A stretch of 64,000 bases of DNA from NCBI RefSeq assembly GCF_964253035.1, contig NZ_CAXUQL020000001.1, forward strand, positions 2,170,001 to 2,234,000, given 5' to 3'. Position 1 is the stretch's first letter; each line of letters begins with the position of its first letter. This document shows positions 35,913-44,356 of this stretch, piece by piece. Made by a program: the position numbers and the translations under genes. This stretch comes from Pseudorhodoferax sp032153935 (lineage in GTDB: Bacteria > Pseudomonadota > Gammaproteobacteria > Burkholderiales > Burkholderiaceae_C). The notes beneath the pieces were generated by a model. That model was not told the origin of the DNA. It did not search any database and worked only from the letters and a program-made list of their open reading frames with translations.

Positions 35913-37112
35913 TTGCCGCTTCTTCCTGCTTCCGGGCTGACCCCGGGCTCGCTGTTCGCCTGCCTGGGGCTGTTCGCCGTGCTCACGGCCGTGTTCGCGG
36001 TCAGGGCTTCGCGCGGCATGCCGGGCTTCGAGCGGCCCTTGCGCCTGTGGGCCGCGGCGCTGTCGTGCGTGGCCGTGGCGGCGGCCGGCTACCTGGCGCG
36101 GCCCTGGCTGGCCGGTCCGCTCGCCTACCTGGTGCCCAACCTGGCGGTGCTGAGCGCGGTGGCCGTCATGGGCATGAGCTTTGCCACGCTGCAGGGCGGC
36201 CAGCCGCGCCGGGCCCGCTGGAACTGGGCCCTGGTGCTGCTGACCATGGCCGCGCTGCTGGGTGCGCAGGCCTGGCAGGCGCCCTATGCCGTGCTGGCTG
36301 CCGTCGCTGCCACAGGCCTGGGGCTGCTGCTGCTGCACGGCGCGTTGCTGTTCCTGCCGCAGCTGCGCGTGCGCCCGCGTGCGCTGCCCGAGACCTGGGT
36401 GCTGGCCTCCTTACTGGTGGTGGCCGCCAGCTTCATGCTGCGGGCGGTGTCGAGCGGCGCCGACCTCTGGACGCACCACGGTCCCTGGTCCGGCCACCCC
36501 ATGCTGGTGGTGGGCTTGGTGTTCGTCACCAACTGCTCGCTGGCCTTCTTCTCCATGCTGCACGAGCGCCAGCGCACCGCGCTGCAGCACAGCTACCAAC
36601 GCGACAGCCTCACGGGCCTGTACGCGCGCGGTGTGTTCTTCGAGAAGGCCCAGGCCGCGCTGCAGATGGCCAACGTGGGCGAGGCGTTCGCCGTGCTGAT
36701 GCTCGACCTGGACCACTTCAAGCGCATCAACGACACCCATGGCCACTTGGTGGGCGACAAGGTCATCGCCCACGCGGCGCGGCTGCTGAACAGCAGCATC
36801 CGCTTGAACGACCTGGCCGGCCGTTACGGCGGCGAGGAGTTCTGCCTGCTGCTGCACGACTGCGACGGCGAGCGCGCGCAGCGCTTCCTGCAGCGCGTGC
36901 TGCACCGTGCCGAGCAGCCACTGAGCTTGCGCGACGGGCGCAGCCTGCCGTTCAGCTTCTCGGCCGGCTTCGTGATCTTCCGCATGGAAGACAAGGCGCC
37001 GCCGCTGGAGCAACTGCTCGACCGGGCCGACCAGGCTTTGCTGCAGGCCAAGGCCCAGGGCCGCAACCGGGCGGTGCAGGCCTGCGGCGAGGGACTCTGC
37101 CCCGTGCCCTGA
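35913..37112 (+). CDS. Membrane-bound diguanylate cyclase (GGDEF domain)
   Basis: A 399-residue protein with seven predicted hydrophobic segments in residues 13-216, followed by a GGDEF domain (about 228-390). The active-site motif is intact as GGEEF (306-310), and the inhibitory site R297-L-N-D300 stands five residues before it, so the enzyme is probably active and product-inhibited. DLDHFKRINDTHGH is the usual preceding block. It makes cyclic di-GMP from GTP, in response to a membrane cue. The start is TTG 35913, and a later start would cut into the first membrane helix. It is not obviously linked to its neighbours. Confidence 0.9.
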   Translation: MPLLPASGLTPGSLFACLGLFAVLTAVFAVRASRGMPGFERPLRLWAAALSCVAVAAAGYLARPWLAGPLAYLVPNLAVLSAVAVMGMSFATLQGGQPRRARWNWALVLLTMAALLGAQAWQAPYAVLAAVAATGLGLLLLHGALLFLPQLRVRPRALPETWVLASLLVVAASFMLRAVSSGADLWTHHGPWSGHPMLVVGLVFVTNCSLAFFSMLHERQRTALQHSYQRDSLTGLYARGVFFEKAQAALQMANVGEAFAVLMLDLDHFKRINDTHGHLVGDKVIAHAARLLNSSIRLNDLAGRYGGEEFCLLLHDCDGERAQRFLQRVLHRAEQPLSLRDGRSLPFSFSAGFVIFRMEDKAPPLEQLLDRADQALLQAKAQGRNRAVQACGEGLCPVP

Positions 37113-37219
37113 GAACGTGTGGACGCACCGCTGACACCCACGCGAGGCCCGATGAGCACCTGCTGTGCCTTTGGAAAGCGGGCATAGTGGCCCGCCGCAA
37201 GACTTTCGCAACGCATTCC

Positions 37220-38242
37220 ATGAAGAAGATCGGATTCCTCTCGTTCGGCCACTGGACGCCGTCACCCCAATCGCAGACCCGCTCGGCCGCCGACGCGCTG
37301 CTGCAGTCCATCGAGCTGGCCGTGGCGGCCGAGGAACTGGGGGCCGACGGCGCCTACTTCCGCGTGCACCATTTCGCGCGCCAGCTCAGCGCGCCGTTCC
37401 CGCTGCTGGCGGCCATCGGCGCGAAGACCCGGCGCATCGAGATCGGCACCGGCGTGATCGACATGCGCTACGAGAACCCGCTCTACATGGCCGAGGATGC
37501 AGGCGCCGCCGACCTCATCGCCGGCGGCCGCCTGCAGTTGGGCATCAGCCGTGGCTCGCCCGAGCAGGTCATCGATGGCTGGCGCCATTTCGGCTACGTT
37601 CCGGCCGAGGGCCAGACCGAAGCCGACATGGCCCGCCAGCACACCGAGGTCTTGTTGGACGTGCTCAAGGGCGAGGGCTTCGCCCAGCCCAATCCGCGCC
37701 CGATGTTCCCGAACCCGCCCGGACTGCTGCGGGTGGAGCCCCACGCGCCGGGCTTGCGCGAGCGCATCTGGTGGGGATCGAGCTCGAACGCCACGGCGGT
37801 CTGGGCCGCCAGGCTGGGCATGCACCTGCAGAGTTCCACGCTCAAGAACGACGAGACCGGCGAGCCCTTCCACGTGCAGCAGGCCCAGCAGATCCGGGCC
37901 TACCGTGCGGCCTGGCAGGAGGCCGGCCACGCGCGCACGCCGCGCGTGTCGGTGAGCCGCAGCATCTTCGCGCTGGTGAACGACATGGACCGCATGTACT
38001 TCGGGCGCAGCGGCCAGGACGGCGACCAGATCGGCTTCATCGACGACAGGACGCAGGCCATCTTCGGCCGCAGCTACGCGGCCGAGCCCGAGACGCTGGT
38101 GCGCCAGCTGGCGCAGGACGAGGCCATCGCCGAGGCCGACACGCTGCTGCTGACGGTGCCCAACCAGCTCGGCGTGGACTACAACGTGCATGTGATCGAG
38201 ACGATCTTGAAAGAGGTGGCGCCTGCGCTGGGCTGGCGCTGA
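37220..38242 (+). CDS. LLM-class flavin-dependent oxidoreductase
   Basis: A 340-residue bacterial-luciferase-like monooxygenase: IGFLSFGHW at the N-terminus, AAEELGADGAYFRVHHF, GTGVIDMRYENPLYMAEDAGAADLIAGGRLQLGISRGSPEQ (partial: YENP...MAED...D...GGR...GxSRGSPE) and a C-terminal VPNQLGVDYN. These enzymes use FMNH2/F420-type reduced flavin and O2 on small organic substrates. The gene is complete: its TGA stop at 38240-38242 is exactly the left target-site copy of the adjoining insertion sequence, so the insertion left the reading frame intact. The ATG at 37220 is the first sensible start. Confidence 0.88.
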   Translation: MKKIGFLSFGHWTPSPQSQTRSAADALLQSIELAVAAEELGADGAYFRVHHFARQLSAPFPLLAAIGAKTRRIEIGTGVIDMRYENPLYMAEDAGAADLIAGGRLQLGISRGSPEQVIDGWRHFGYVPAEGQTEADMARQHTEVLLDVLKGEGFAQPNPRPMFPNPPGLLRVEPHAPGLRERIWWGSSSNATAVWAARLGMHLQSSTLKNDETGEPFHVQQAQQIRAYRAAWQEAGHARTPRVSVSRSIFALVNDMDRMYFGRSGQDGDQIGFIDDRTQAIFGRSYAAEPETLVRQLAQDEAIAEADTLLLTVPNQLGVDYNVHVIETILKEVAPALGWR

Positions 38243-39455
38243 GAGGGTGTATCTGAATTAAAATACCCTGCGCGCCCTCTCGGTTCTGGGAGCGCAGGAG
38301 GTGACGAGTGGACACGGGGACGAGCAAGAAGCAACCCGGCAGGCCAGCACTGCTGCAAGCGCAGGACCTGCGCGCATTGGTGGAGCTGGCGCTGCGCATG
38401 CCGCAGTCGTCGATGGATGAGCTCACCCGCGAGTTCGTTCGCCACACGGGCATCGATGTCTGCTCGGCGACGATTCGCAAGGCGCTGAAGAAGGCGGGAG
38501 TCAAGCGCGTGCGCCCGCCTCGCGGCGCCAGCACGCGTGCGGCGGTCCAGGGCTCGGCTCCGCAGCGCTACGGCTACACGACAGCGCACCGCCGGCAAGC
38601 CAAGCCTGGCGGCATGAACACGGACCTGACCGATGCCGAGTGGGCTCTCGTGCATGACCTGTTTGAGCGCGAAGGTGGGCGCGGCAAGCCGATCACGCAC
38701 GCGCGCCGCGACATTGCCAACGCCTGCATGTACATCGTGCGCACCGGCTGCGCGTGGCGCTTGCTGCCCGGCAACTTTCCGCCTTGGCGTGCGGTGTACT
38801 CGGCCTTTCGCGGCTGGGCACGCGCCGGCACCTTCGAGGCCATGCACGACCGGTTGCGCCAACAGTGGCGCGACCGCGTGGGCAAGGCACCCGAACCCAC
38901 GGCGGCCATCATCGATTCGCAAAGCACGCGCAGCACCCCGCAGGGCGCAGACACCGGCTTCGATGCCGGCAAAAAGGTCAAGGGCCGCAAGCGCCACTTG
39001 GTGGTCGACACGCTGGGGCTGCTGCTGGCTGTGACCGTCACGGCTGCCAGCGTGCAGGATCGCGACGGGGCCGCATCCGTGGTGGCCCAAGCCTGCGCCA
39101 AGGTGACGGGCCTCAAGAGGCTGTACGCAGACTCGGCCTACGGCGGTCAGTGCGCCATGGACCTGGAGAAGACGCATGGCATCGCCGTAGAGATCGTCCG
39201 CAGACCTTCGAATCGCGTGACGGGCACGTTTGTTGTCGAGCAGCAGCAACTGTGGCCCGAGGCCCCAGCCAAGGGCTTCGTCGTGCAAGCCAAGCGCTGG
39301 GTGGTCGAGCGCACCCACGCATGGAACGAGCGTGCGCGCAGGCTGATCGCTCACCATGACCGCTCCAACTGGGCGCCTGTGGCCTGGGTCTGGCTCGCAG
39401 AAGCGCGTATGCTCGCAACTAGGCTGGCCGGGTAAATCATTTTAGATACACCCTC
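38243..39455 (+). mobile_element. IS5-family insertion sequence (about 1.21 kb, complete)
   Basis: A complete element with 12-bp perfect terminal inverted repeats, GAGGGTGTATCT at 38243-38254 and its complement at 39444-39455; similarity continues inward for about ten more bases. It is flanked by a 3-bp TGA direct repeat (38240-38242 and 39456-39458), consistent with the TNA target of the IS1031 subgroup of IS5. It carries a single transposase gene. The target copy coincides with the LLM-gene stop codon. The intact ends and frame suggest a recent, possibly active copy. Confidence 0.88.
38308..39435 (+). CDS. IS5-family transposase with N-terminal HTH region
   Basis: A 375-residue DDE transposase. 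Catalytic residues are Asp203 (AIIDSQS), Asp275 (YADSAYGG) and Glu334 (WVVERTHAW). The IS5 core starts at about residue 104 (MNTDLTDAEWALV) with RTGCAWRLLPGNFPPW as landmark. In front of it is an extra region of about 100 residues resembling a winged-helix HTH of IS630-type proteins (GRPALLQAQDLRALVELAL, SATIRKALKKAGVK). The GTG start at 38308 follows a strong AGGAGGTGACGA ribosome-binding site, so the extension is really translated. It catalyses transposition of the surrounding element. Confidence 0.92.
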   Translation: MDTGTSKKQPGRPALLQAQDLRALVELALRMPQSSMDELTREFVRHTGIDVCSATIRKALKKAGVKRVRPPRGASTRAAVQGSAPQRYGYTTAHRRQAKPGGMNTDLTDAEWALVHDLFEREGGRGKPITHARRDIANACMYIVRTGCAWRLLPGNFPPWRAVYSAFRGWARAGTFEAMHDRLRQQWRDRVGKAPEPTAAIIDSQSTRSTPQGADTGFDAGKKVKGRKRHLVVDTLGLLLAVTVTAASVQDRDGAASVVAQACAKVTGLKRLYADSAYGGQCAMDLEKTHGIAVEIVRRPSNRVTGTFVVEQQQLWPEAPAKGFVVQAKRWVVERTHAWNERARRLIAHHDRSNWAPVAWVWLAEARMLATRLAG

Positions 39456-39536
39456 TGAGGCGGGCAGGCCGCAAGGGGGCCCGGCCAGAGCGTCGTCGCA
39501 GGCGGCGCCTTGCGGCCGACTCCCAATCTGGGCGGT

Positions 39537-40514
39537 TCAGTTGAGCGTGAAGCCCGTCTGTTTCACGATCGACTGCCAGCGCGCAAGGTCGTCCTTCATG
39601 AATCGGGTGAAAGCTGCAGGACCGCGCGGCATCGTGTCGATGAACGCATCGCTCAATCTGGATTTCACCTCTTGCAAGTCCATGACCTTGCCGATCGCTG
39701 CATCGAGTTGCTGCATCACCTCCGTCGGTACCTTGGCAGGAGCGACAAAGCCGTACCATGCGGCCCCTTCGAAGCCGGGCACCGTCTCGGCAAACGTCTG
39801 CACGCCCGGCAACCTCGGATCGCGTGCGGCCGTGGCGATCGCCAGGACCTTGAGTCGCTTGGCCTGGATGTGCGGCATGCAGGCGGGGATCGAGTTGATC
39901 ACCATGGGAACCTGTCCGCCGACGGCATCCGAAAGCGCCAGCGCGCCTCCCTTGTACGGGACATGCACCGCGCCCAGGCCGGTCTTGAACTTGAGCTGTT
40001 CGAACAGCAGGTGCGGCGCGGATCCCTGACCGGGCGTGCCGACAGCGAGCTTGCTGGCCTGGCTTGCCGGCATGGCCAGCAACTCCTTCAGCGAGTCGGC
40101 CTGCAGGCTCGGATTGGCGACCAGCAACTGGGGCGAGGATCCGATCAAGGTGATCGGCGCAAAGTCCAAGATGGGGTCGAACGGCAACTTGGGCTGGACT
40201 GCTGCGTTGGTGGCGTGCGCGGTGTCGGCCAGCAAGAGGGTGTAACCATCCGCAGGGCTCTTCGCGGCATGGTCCGTGCCGATCATGCCCGAGGCCCCGG
40301 CCTTGTTGTCGACGATGACCGACCAGCCCATGGCCTCCGTGAGCTTCTGGGCGAACAGGCGTGCGACGAAGTCCGAGCCTCCGCCGGGGCTGTAGGGAAC
40401 CACCAGCTTGATCGGCTTGTTCGGGAAGCCGCTCGCGCGTGCGGGGCTGCCGATCGAAGCGGCGGTGGCCGCCAGAGTCGAGGCAAGGACGCCCCGGCGA
40501 GAGATGGTGAACAT
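39537..40514 (-). CDS. Bug-family tripartite tricarboxylate transporter substrate-binding protein
   Basis: A 325-residue periplasmic receptor. It begins with a Tat-like signal peptide (MFTISRRGVLASTLAATAAS; RR at 6-7) cleaved near residue 28, then FPNKPIKLVVPYSPGGGSDFVARLFAQKL, whose PGGxxD is the family's carboxylate-binding hallmark. Bug proteins capture organic acids and are highly expanded in Bordetella and Comamonadaceae. No TctA/TctB membrane genes are nearby. It is 39 bp downstream of the threonine aldolase gene and likely co-transcribed, so the ligand may be a hydroxy-amino acid or related acid. Confidence 0.9.
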   Translation of the reverse strand: MFTISRRGVLASTLAATAASIGSPARASGFPNKPIKLVVPYSPGGGSDFVARLFAQKLTEAMGWSVIVDNKAGASGMIGTDHAAKSPADGYTLLLADTAHATNAAVQPKLPFDPILDFAPITLIGSSPQLLVANPSLQADSLKELLAMPASQASKLAVGTPGQGSAPHLLFEQLKFKTGLGAVHVPYKGGALALSDAVGGQVPMVINSIPACMPHIQAKRLKVLAIATAARDPRLPGVQTFAETVPGFEGAAWYGFVAPAKVPTEVMQQLDAAIGKVMDLQEVKSRLSDAFIDTMPRGPAAFTRFMKDDLARWQSIVKQTGFTLN

Positions 40515-40553
40515 GGAGACTCCCAGAGTGGAACAAGAAACGGGGCAGCCGGC

Positions 40554-41624
40554 TCAGGCCTTGCCGAGCAGGACCGGCACAAGCCTTTGGAATCTCTCGA
40601 GTGCCAGGTCGATGGCCGCGGCGCTGAGATGGCGATGGGTGACCATGCGCAGGCGCCGTGCGCCGTTCGGACGCACGAGCAGGCCGCCCTTGGCGAGCAC
40701 TTGCACCCACGCACTGCTGTCCGGCGCCGTGTCGGGGAGCTCGGCGATGAGAATGTTCGTCGCGGGGATGTTGACGCGGAACTGCGGGTCGATGCGGCGA
40801 AGCCCGTCGCTGAGCCGCCGCGCCTGGGCGTGGTCCTGCGCCAGCCGGGCGACATGCGATTGAAGCGCGACCAGGCCCGCAGCGGCCACCACACCGATCT
40901 GCCGCTGCGTACCGCCGAGCATCTTGCGCAGCTTCTTCGCGCCCCGGATGGTCGCTGTCGACCCGACGATCACCGAGCCCGCCGGGGCGCTCAGCCCTTT
41001 GGACAGGCAGATCACCGTGGTGTCCGTGTACCGCGCGATGGCATGAGGCTGGACACCGAGCGCGACCGCCGCGTTGAACAGGCGCGCGCCGTCCAGGTGC
41101 ACGCGCGCGCCAGCCGCCTGAGCCGCCGACCATACGGATTGCATGTGGTCCAGCGGCAGCACCGCCCCACCCGCGTTGGCATGGCTGGTTTCCATGCACA
41201 CCAGTTCCGTGCGGAGCGCGCCAGGGCGCTGGAGCGCGTCCTCCAGCGCACCCAGGTCCATGGCCCCCGCCACGCCTGGGATTCCGACGTAGGCGATACC
41301 GCCGAACGTAGCCCCCGCGCGCTCCGACAGGTACATGTGAGAGCTTGCCTCCATCGCCACCTGCCCTTGCCGCGGTGTGTGCGACAGCACGGCAATCAGG
41401 TTGCCCATCGTGGCCGTCGGGACGAACAGGCCGGCCTCTTTCCCGAGCATCCGGGCGGCTGCGCCCTCCAGCTCTTGCACGGTCGGGTCGCCATCGAGTC
41501 CATCGTCTCCGAGCGGAGCGGTCAGCATGCGCTCGTACATCGCGGGGGTCGGCAGCGTCACGGTGTCGCTTCGCAGATCCACGGAGGCCGCTTCGGATCT
41601 GGTGGTCTCGGGGCTCTGGTGCAT
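40554..41624 (-). CDS. Low-specificity L-threonine aldolase-type PLP enzyme
   Basis: A 356-residue fold-type I PLP enzyme of the threonine aldolase/beta-eliminating lyase family. The N-terminal VDLRSDTVTLPTPAM is diagnostic, SSHMYLS supplies the stacking residue His96, HLDGARLFNA (about 176-185) has the PLP-ring Asp, and the Schiff-base Lys209 lies in CLSKGLSAP. It cleaves beta-hydroxy-alpha-amino acids to glycine and an aldehyde. I chose ATG 41624 (MHQSPETTRS) because residues upstream are not family-like and would enter the divergent promoter. It heads an operon with a Bug receptor and is divergent from a LysR gene. Confidence 0.88.
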   Translation of the reverse strand: MHQSPETTRSEAASVDLRSDTVTLPTPAMYERMLTAPLGDDGLDGDPTVQELEGAAARMLGKEAGLFVPTATMGNLIAVLSHTPRQGQVAMEASSHMYLSERAGATFGGIAYVGIPGVAGAMDLGALEDALQRPGALRTELVCMETSHANAGGAVLPLDHMQSVWSAAQAAGARVHLDGARLFNAAVALGVQPHAIARYTDTTVICLSKGLSAPAGSVIVGSTATIRGAKKLRKMLGGTQRQIGVVAAAGLVALQSHVARLAQDHAQARRLSDGLRRIDPQFRVNIPATNILIAELPDTAPDSSAWVQVLAKGGLLVRPNGARRLRMVTHRHLSAAAIDLALERFQRLVPVLLGKA

Positions 41625-41654
41625 GGGCAGAAGTATTCGGCAGCAGGCCTCATT

Positions 41655-41690
41655 CGCATAATGCGTTGTTGCATGCGCTTCATACAATGT
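41655..41690. promoter_or_regulatory. Divergent LysR/threonine aldolase operator region
   Basis: The 70-bp space between the divergent genes holds CGCAT-A-ATGCG (41655-41665), a perfect 5-1-5 palindrome, followed by TTGT...ACAA with a 14-bp spacer (41667-41688). These are plausible binding sites for the adjacent LysR protein. Assignment rests on symmetry and position only. Confidence 0.45.
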
Positions 41691-41694
41691 TGAT

Positions 41695-42618
41695 ATGAGC
41701 GGCCGACGCATGACCTTCAAGCACATCGAAGCGTTCCGCATCGTCATGCAGACGGGATCGATGACGGAAGCGTCCAGGCGGCTGCATACCTCCCAGCCTC
41801 AAATCAGCCGCCTCATCGCGCAACTGGAGGACATCGTCGGGTTCCTGCTGTTCGAGCGCCGCGGCACCCGCCTGGAGCCGCTGATCGACGGCAAGCAGTT
41901 CTTTCAGGAGGTCGAGAAGTCCTTTGTCGGGCTCGTCGGCCTGGAGGTGGCGGCGTCCAACATCAAGACCTTCAGCGGAGATCGGCTGGCTGTCGCAGCG
42001 ATGCCGCGGATCGCTGGTGGCCTGCTGACCCAGGCGGTGTCGCATTTCAAGCGGCTGCACCCGGCCACGCTGGTGACGATCCACTCGGGAGCCGCGAGCA
42101 CCGTCAACACCTGGGTCAGCACTGGAGTCTGTGACGTTGGGCTCGCGGTACTCTATGGCGACGACGTGCCCGGGATGCGTGTGGAGACGCTGCTGGACAT
42201 GGATTGCGTGGCCGTGCTGCCGCAGGGCCATCGTCTGGCGGCGGAGCCCACCATCCACGCCCGCGACCTGGATGGAGAAGACTTCGTTTCGTTCCCCATG
42301 GGCAGCTCCGCGCGTGAACGGATGGATCGGGTGTTCGCCGGCGCCAATGCGCGTCCGCGTACGGTTCTGGAGTCGGATCTGGGCGCCTCCGTTTGTGCGC
42401 TGGTCGGCGCGGGGTTCGGCATCGCGGTCATCAATCCCCTTGCAGCGCTGGAGGAGCGTGAGGCCCAACACCTCGTGGTTCGCCCGTTCGCACCGCGCAT
42501 TGCGATCCGTCTCGCGCTCCTGCTGGCCCCCGACGCACCCCAGTCACGGTTGGTGGGCGCTTTCACCGACAGCGTGCGCGAGGTGATCGCGCACGCCGAG
42601 ATGCCCCACAGATCCTAG
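41695..42618 (+). CDS. LysR-family transcriptional regulator
   Basis: A 307-residue LysR protein: HTH region FKHIEAFRIVMQTGSMTEASRRLHTSQPQISRLIAQLE (key SMTEAS...SQPQISR) and a co-inducer domain from about residue 90. The start at 41695 is preceded by the divergent control region. Its HTH resembles LysR regulators placed next to amino acid or opine catabolic genes. It probably regulates the divergent threonine aldolase/Bug pair. Its DNA, like that pair, looks slightly less GC-rich than the flanking genes, a possible sign of acquisition as one module. Confidence 0.88.
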   Translation: MSGRRMTFKHIEAFRIVMQTGSMTEASRRLHTSQPQISRLIAQLEDIVGFLLFERRGTRLEPLIDGKQFFQEVEKSFVGLVGLEVAASNIKTFSGDRLAVAAMPRIAGGLLTQAVSHFKRLHPATLVTIHSGAASTVNTWVSTGVCDVGLAVLYGDDVPGMRVETLLDMDCVAVLPQGHRLAAEPTIHARDLDGEDFVSFPMGSSARERMDRVFAGANARPRTVLESDLGASVCALVGAGFGIAVINPLAALEEREAQHLVVRPFAPRIAIRLALLLAPDAPQSRLVGAFTDSVREVIAHAEMPHRS

Positions 42619-42649
42619 TCGCTCATCGAAAGCGCCCTCCACCCCCCCC

Positions 42650-43288
42650 ATGCTCCGCTACCACACCATCCCCGTCACCGCGTTCCAGCAGAACTGCTCC
42701 CTGGTCTGGGACGACGCCAGCCTGCAGGCCGCCGTCATCGACCCCGGCGGCGACCTGGACCGCATCCTGGCCGCCGTTGAAGAACGCAGCCTCAGGCTCG
42801 AACAGATCTGGCTGACCCACGCCCACATCGACCATGCCGGCGGCACCGGCGAGCTGGCCGAACGCCTGGGCCTGCCCATCGTCGGCCCGCACCCGGGCGA
42901 CCAGTTCTGGATCGATGGCCTGCCGCAGCAGAGCCAGATGTTCGGCTTTCCACCGGCAAAGGCCTTCACGCCCACGCGCTGGCTGGCCGATGGCGACAGC
43001 GTGACGCTGGGCGCCCACACGCTGCACGTGCGCCACTGCCCCGGCCACACGCCGGGCCATGTGGTGTTCCATGCGCCGGAGATCCAGCGCGCTTTCGTCG
43101 GTGACGTGCTGTTCGCCGGCTCCATCGGCCGCACCGACTTCCCCCAGGGCAACCACCAGCAGCTGCTCGACAGCATCGTCCAGCGCCTGTGGCCCATGGG
43201 CGACGAGACGGTGTTCATCCCCGGGCATGGACCGGAAAGCAGCTTTGGGCGCGAGCGGCAGGTCAACCCCTACGTGGGCGGGACCTGA
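42650..43288 (+). CDS. MBL-fold metallohydrolase, glyoxalase II-like
   Basis: A 212-residue metallo-beta-lactamase-fold protein with the zinc motif THAHIDHAGG, a further His in CPGHTPGH and Asp in FVGDVLFAGSIGR, and a C-terminal FIPGHGPESS. GRTDFPQGN after the metal Asp is typical of the small YcbL-like subgroup of hydroxyacylglutathione hydrolases. It probably hydrolyses a thioester such as S-lactoylglutathione. The gene stands 31 bp after the LysR gene and is convergent with the quinone oxidoreductase, so it seems to be a separate, housekeeping-type unit. Confidence 0.88.
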   Translation: MLRYHTIPVTAFQQNCSLVWDDASLQAAVIDPGGDLDRILAAVEERSLRLEQIWLTHAHIDHAGGTGELAERLGLPIVGPHPGDQFWIDGLPQQSQMFGFPPAKAFTPTRWLADGDSVTLGAHTLHVRHCPGHTPGHVVFHAPEIQRAFVGDVLFAGSIGRTDFPQGNHQQLLDSIVQRLWPMGDETVFIPGHGPESSFGRERQVNPYVGGT

Positions 43289-43296
43289 GCGCGCGC

Positions 43297-44265
43297 TCAG
43301 AAGTCCAGGATCACGCGCCCCGTGGTCGTGCGCGCGCCGGCCATGGCGAAGGCCTCGGTCGCCTGCGAGAGCGGGAAGTGCGCCGCAATGCGCGGACGGA
43401 TCCGGCCCTGGCCGTGCAGCGCCGTCACATCGGCCAGCAGCCGGCGCATGCTCTCGGGCTGGCGCTCGCGGAACTGGCGCAGGTCCACGCCGATCAGCGA
43501 GGCGCCTTTCACGATGCACAGGTTGGCGCGCAGGGTGCCGATGCTGCCGCCGGCGAAGCCCACGACCAGGTGGCGCCCGCCCCAGCCCAGCGTGCGGAAG
43601 GCGGTGTCCATGGCTTCGCCGCCGACCGGGTCCAGCACCACGTCCACGCCGCGCGGGCCGGCGAGGGACTTGACCTCGTCCTTCCAGGCGGCCGACTGCA
43701 TGTCGACCGCTTCGTCGGCACCGGCCTGGCGGGCCTGCGCCTGCTTGGCCGGGCCGGAGACGGCGGCGATCACGCGCGCGCCCAGCGCCTTGGCCGTCTG
43801 CACGCCGGCATCGCCGATGCTGCCCGTGGCACCCAGCACCAGCACGGTCTCGCCGGGTTGCGTGCCGCCGCGCTCGCGCAGCGCGTAGAGCGCCGTGCCG
43901 TAGGGCGTGTGCAGCACCGCGGCCTCGTCGAGCGCGGCCTGTGGCGCCACCGGCTGCAGCGCGGTGGCGGGCACGCAGACCTGGCTGGCCCAGCCGCCGA
44001 TGGACAGCGAGCCGCAGACGCGGTCGCCGACGGCGAAGGCCGTGACGCCAGCGCCGAGCGCCTCGACCTCGCCCGCATACTCGCTGCCGACCGTGAACGG
44101 CAGTTCGGGCCGCCACTGGTAGGCGCCGCGGGCGATCAGCAGGTCGAAGAACGAGATGCCGCAGGCCCGCACGCGCACGCGCACTTCGCCGGCGGCAGGT
44201 TCGGGCGTGGTCAGGGTCTCCAGCCGCGGTGGCTGGTCGAAGGCGTGGACGCGCAGGGCTTGCAT
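43297..44265 (-). CDS. NADPH:quinone oxidoreductase-family (MDR) zinc-free dehydrogenase
   Basis: A 322-residue medium-chain reductase of the quinone oxidoreductase group: GROES-like N-terminal domain (ACGISFFDLLIARGAY, GSEYAGEVEALG) and a Rossmann domain with the cofactor motif VLGATGSIGDAGVQTAKALGARVIA (partial). The Cys ligands of structural and catalytic zinc are absent. It would reduce a quinone or enone with NADPH. It lies 91 bp downstream of the TRAP permease gene on the same strand and may be the last gene of that operon. It ends only eight bases from the convergent MBL gene. Confidence 0.87.
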   Translation of the reverse strand: MQALRVHAFDQPPRLETLTTPEPAAGEVRVRVRACGISFFDLLIARGAYQWRPELPFTVGSEYAGEVEALGAGVTAFAVGDRVCGSLSIGGWASQVCVPATALQPVAPQAALDEAAVLHTPYGTALYALRERGGTQPGETVLVLGATGSIGDAGVQTAKALGARVIAAVSGPAKQAQARQAGADEAVDMQSAAWKDEVKSLAGPRGVDVVLDPVGGEAMDTAFRTLGWGGRHLVVGFAGGSIGTLRANLCIVKGASLIGVDLRQFRERQPESMRRLLADVTALHGQGRIRPRIAAHFPLSQATEAFAMAGARTTTGRVILDF

Positions 44266-44356
44266 GGTTGGCAGGCGGAGGTGGTGGAGCCGCCGATTCT
44301 TGGCGCTGTCGCGTCCTGCCGCTGTCGCGCACGTGGCGGCTTGCGCCGCGGTGGGG

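Noticed and set aside
37220..38242. LLM oxidoreductase as a pseudogene cut by the insertion sequence
   Set aside because: The insertion duplicated TGA at the stop codon, leaving a full-length protein.
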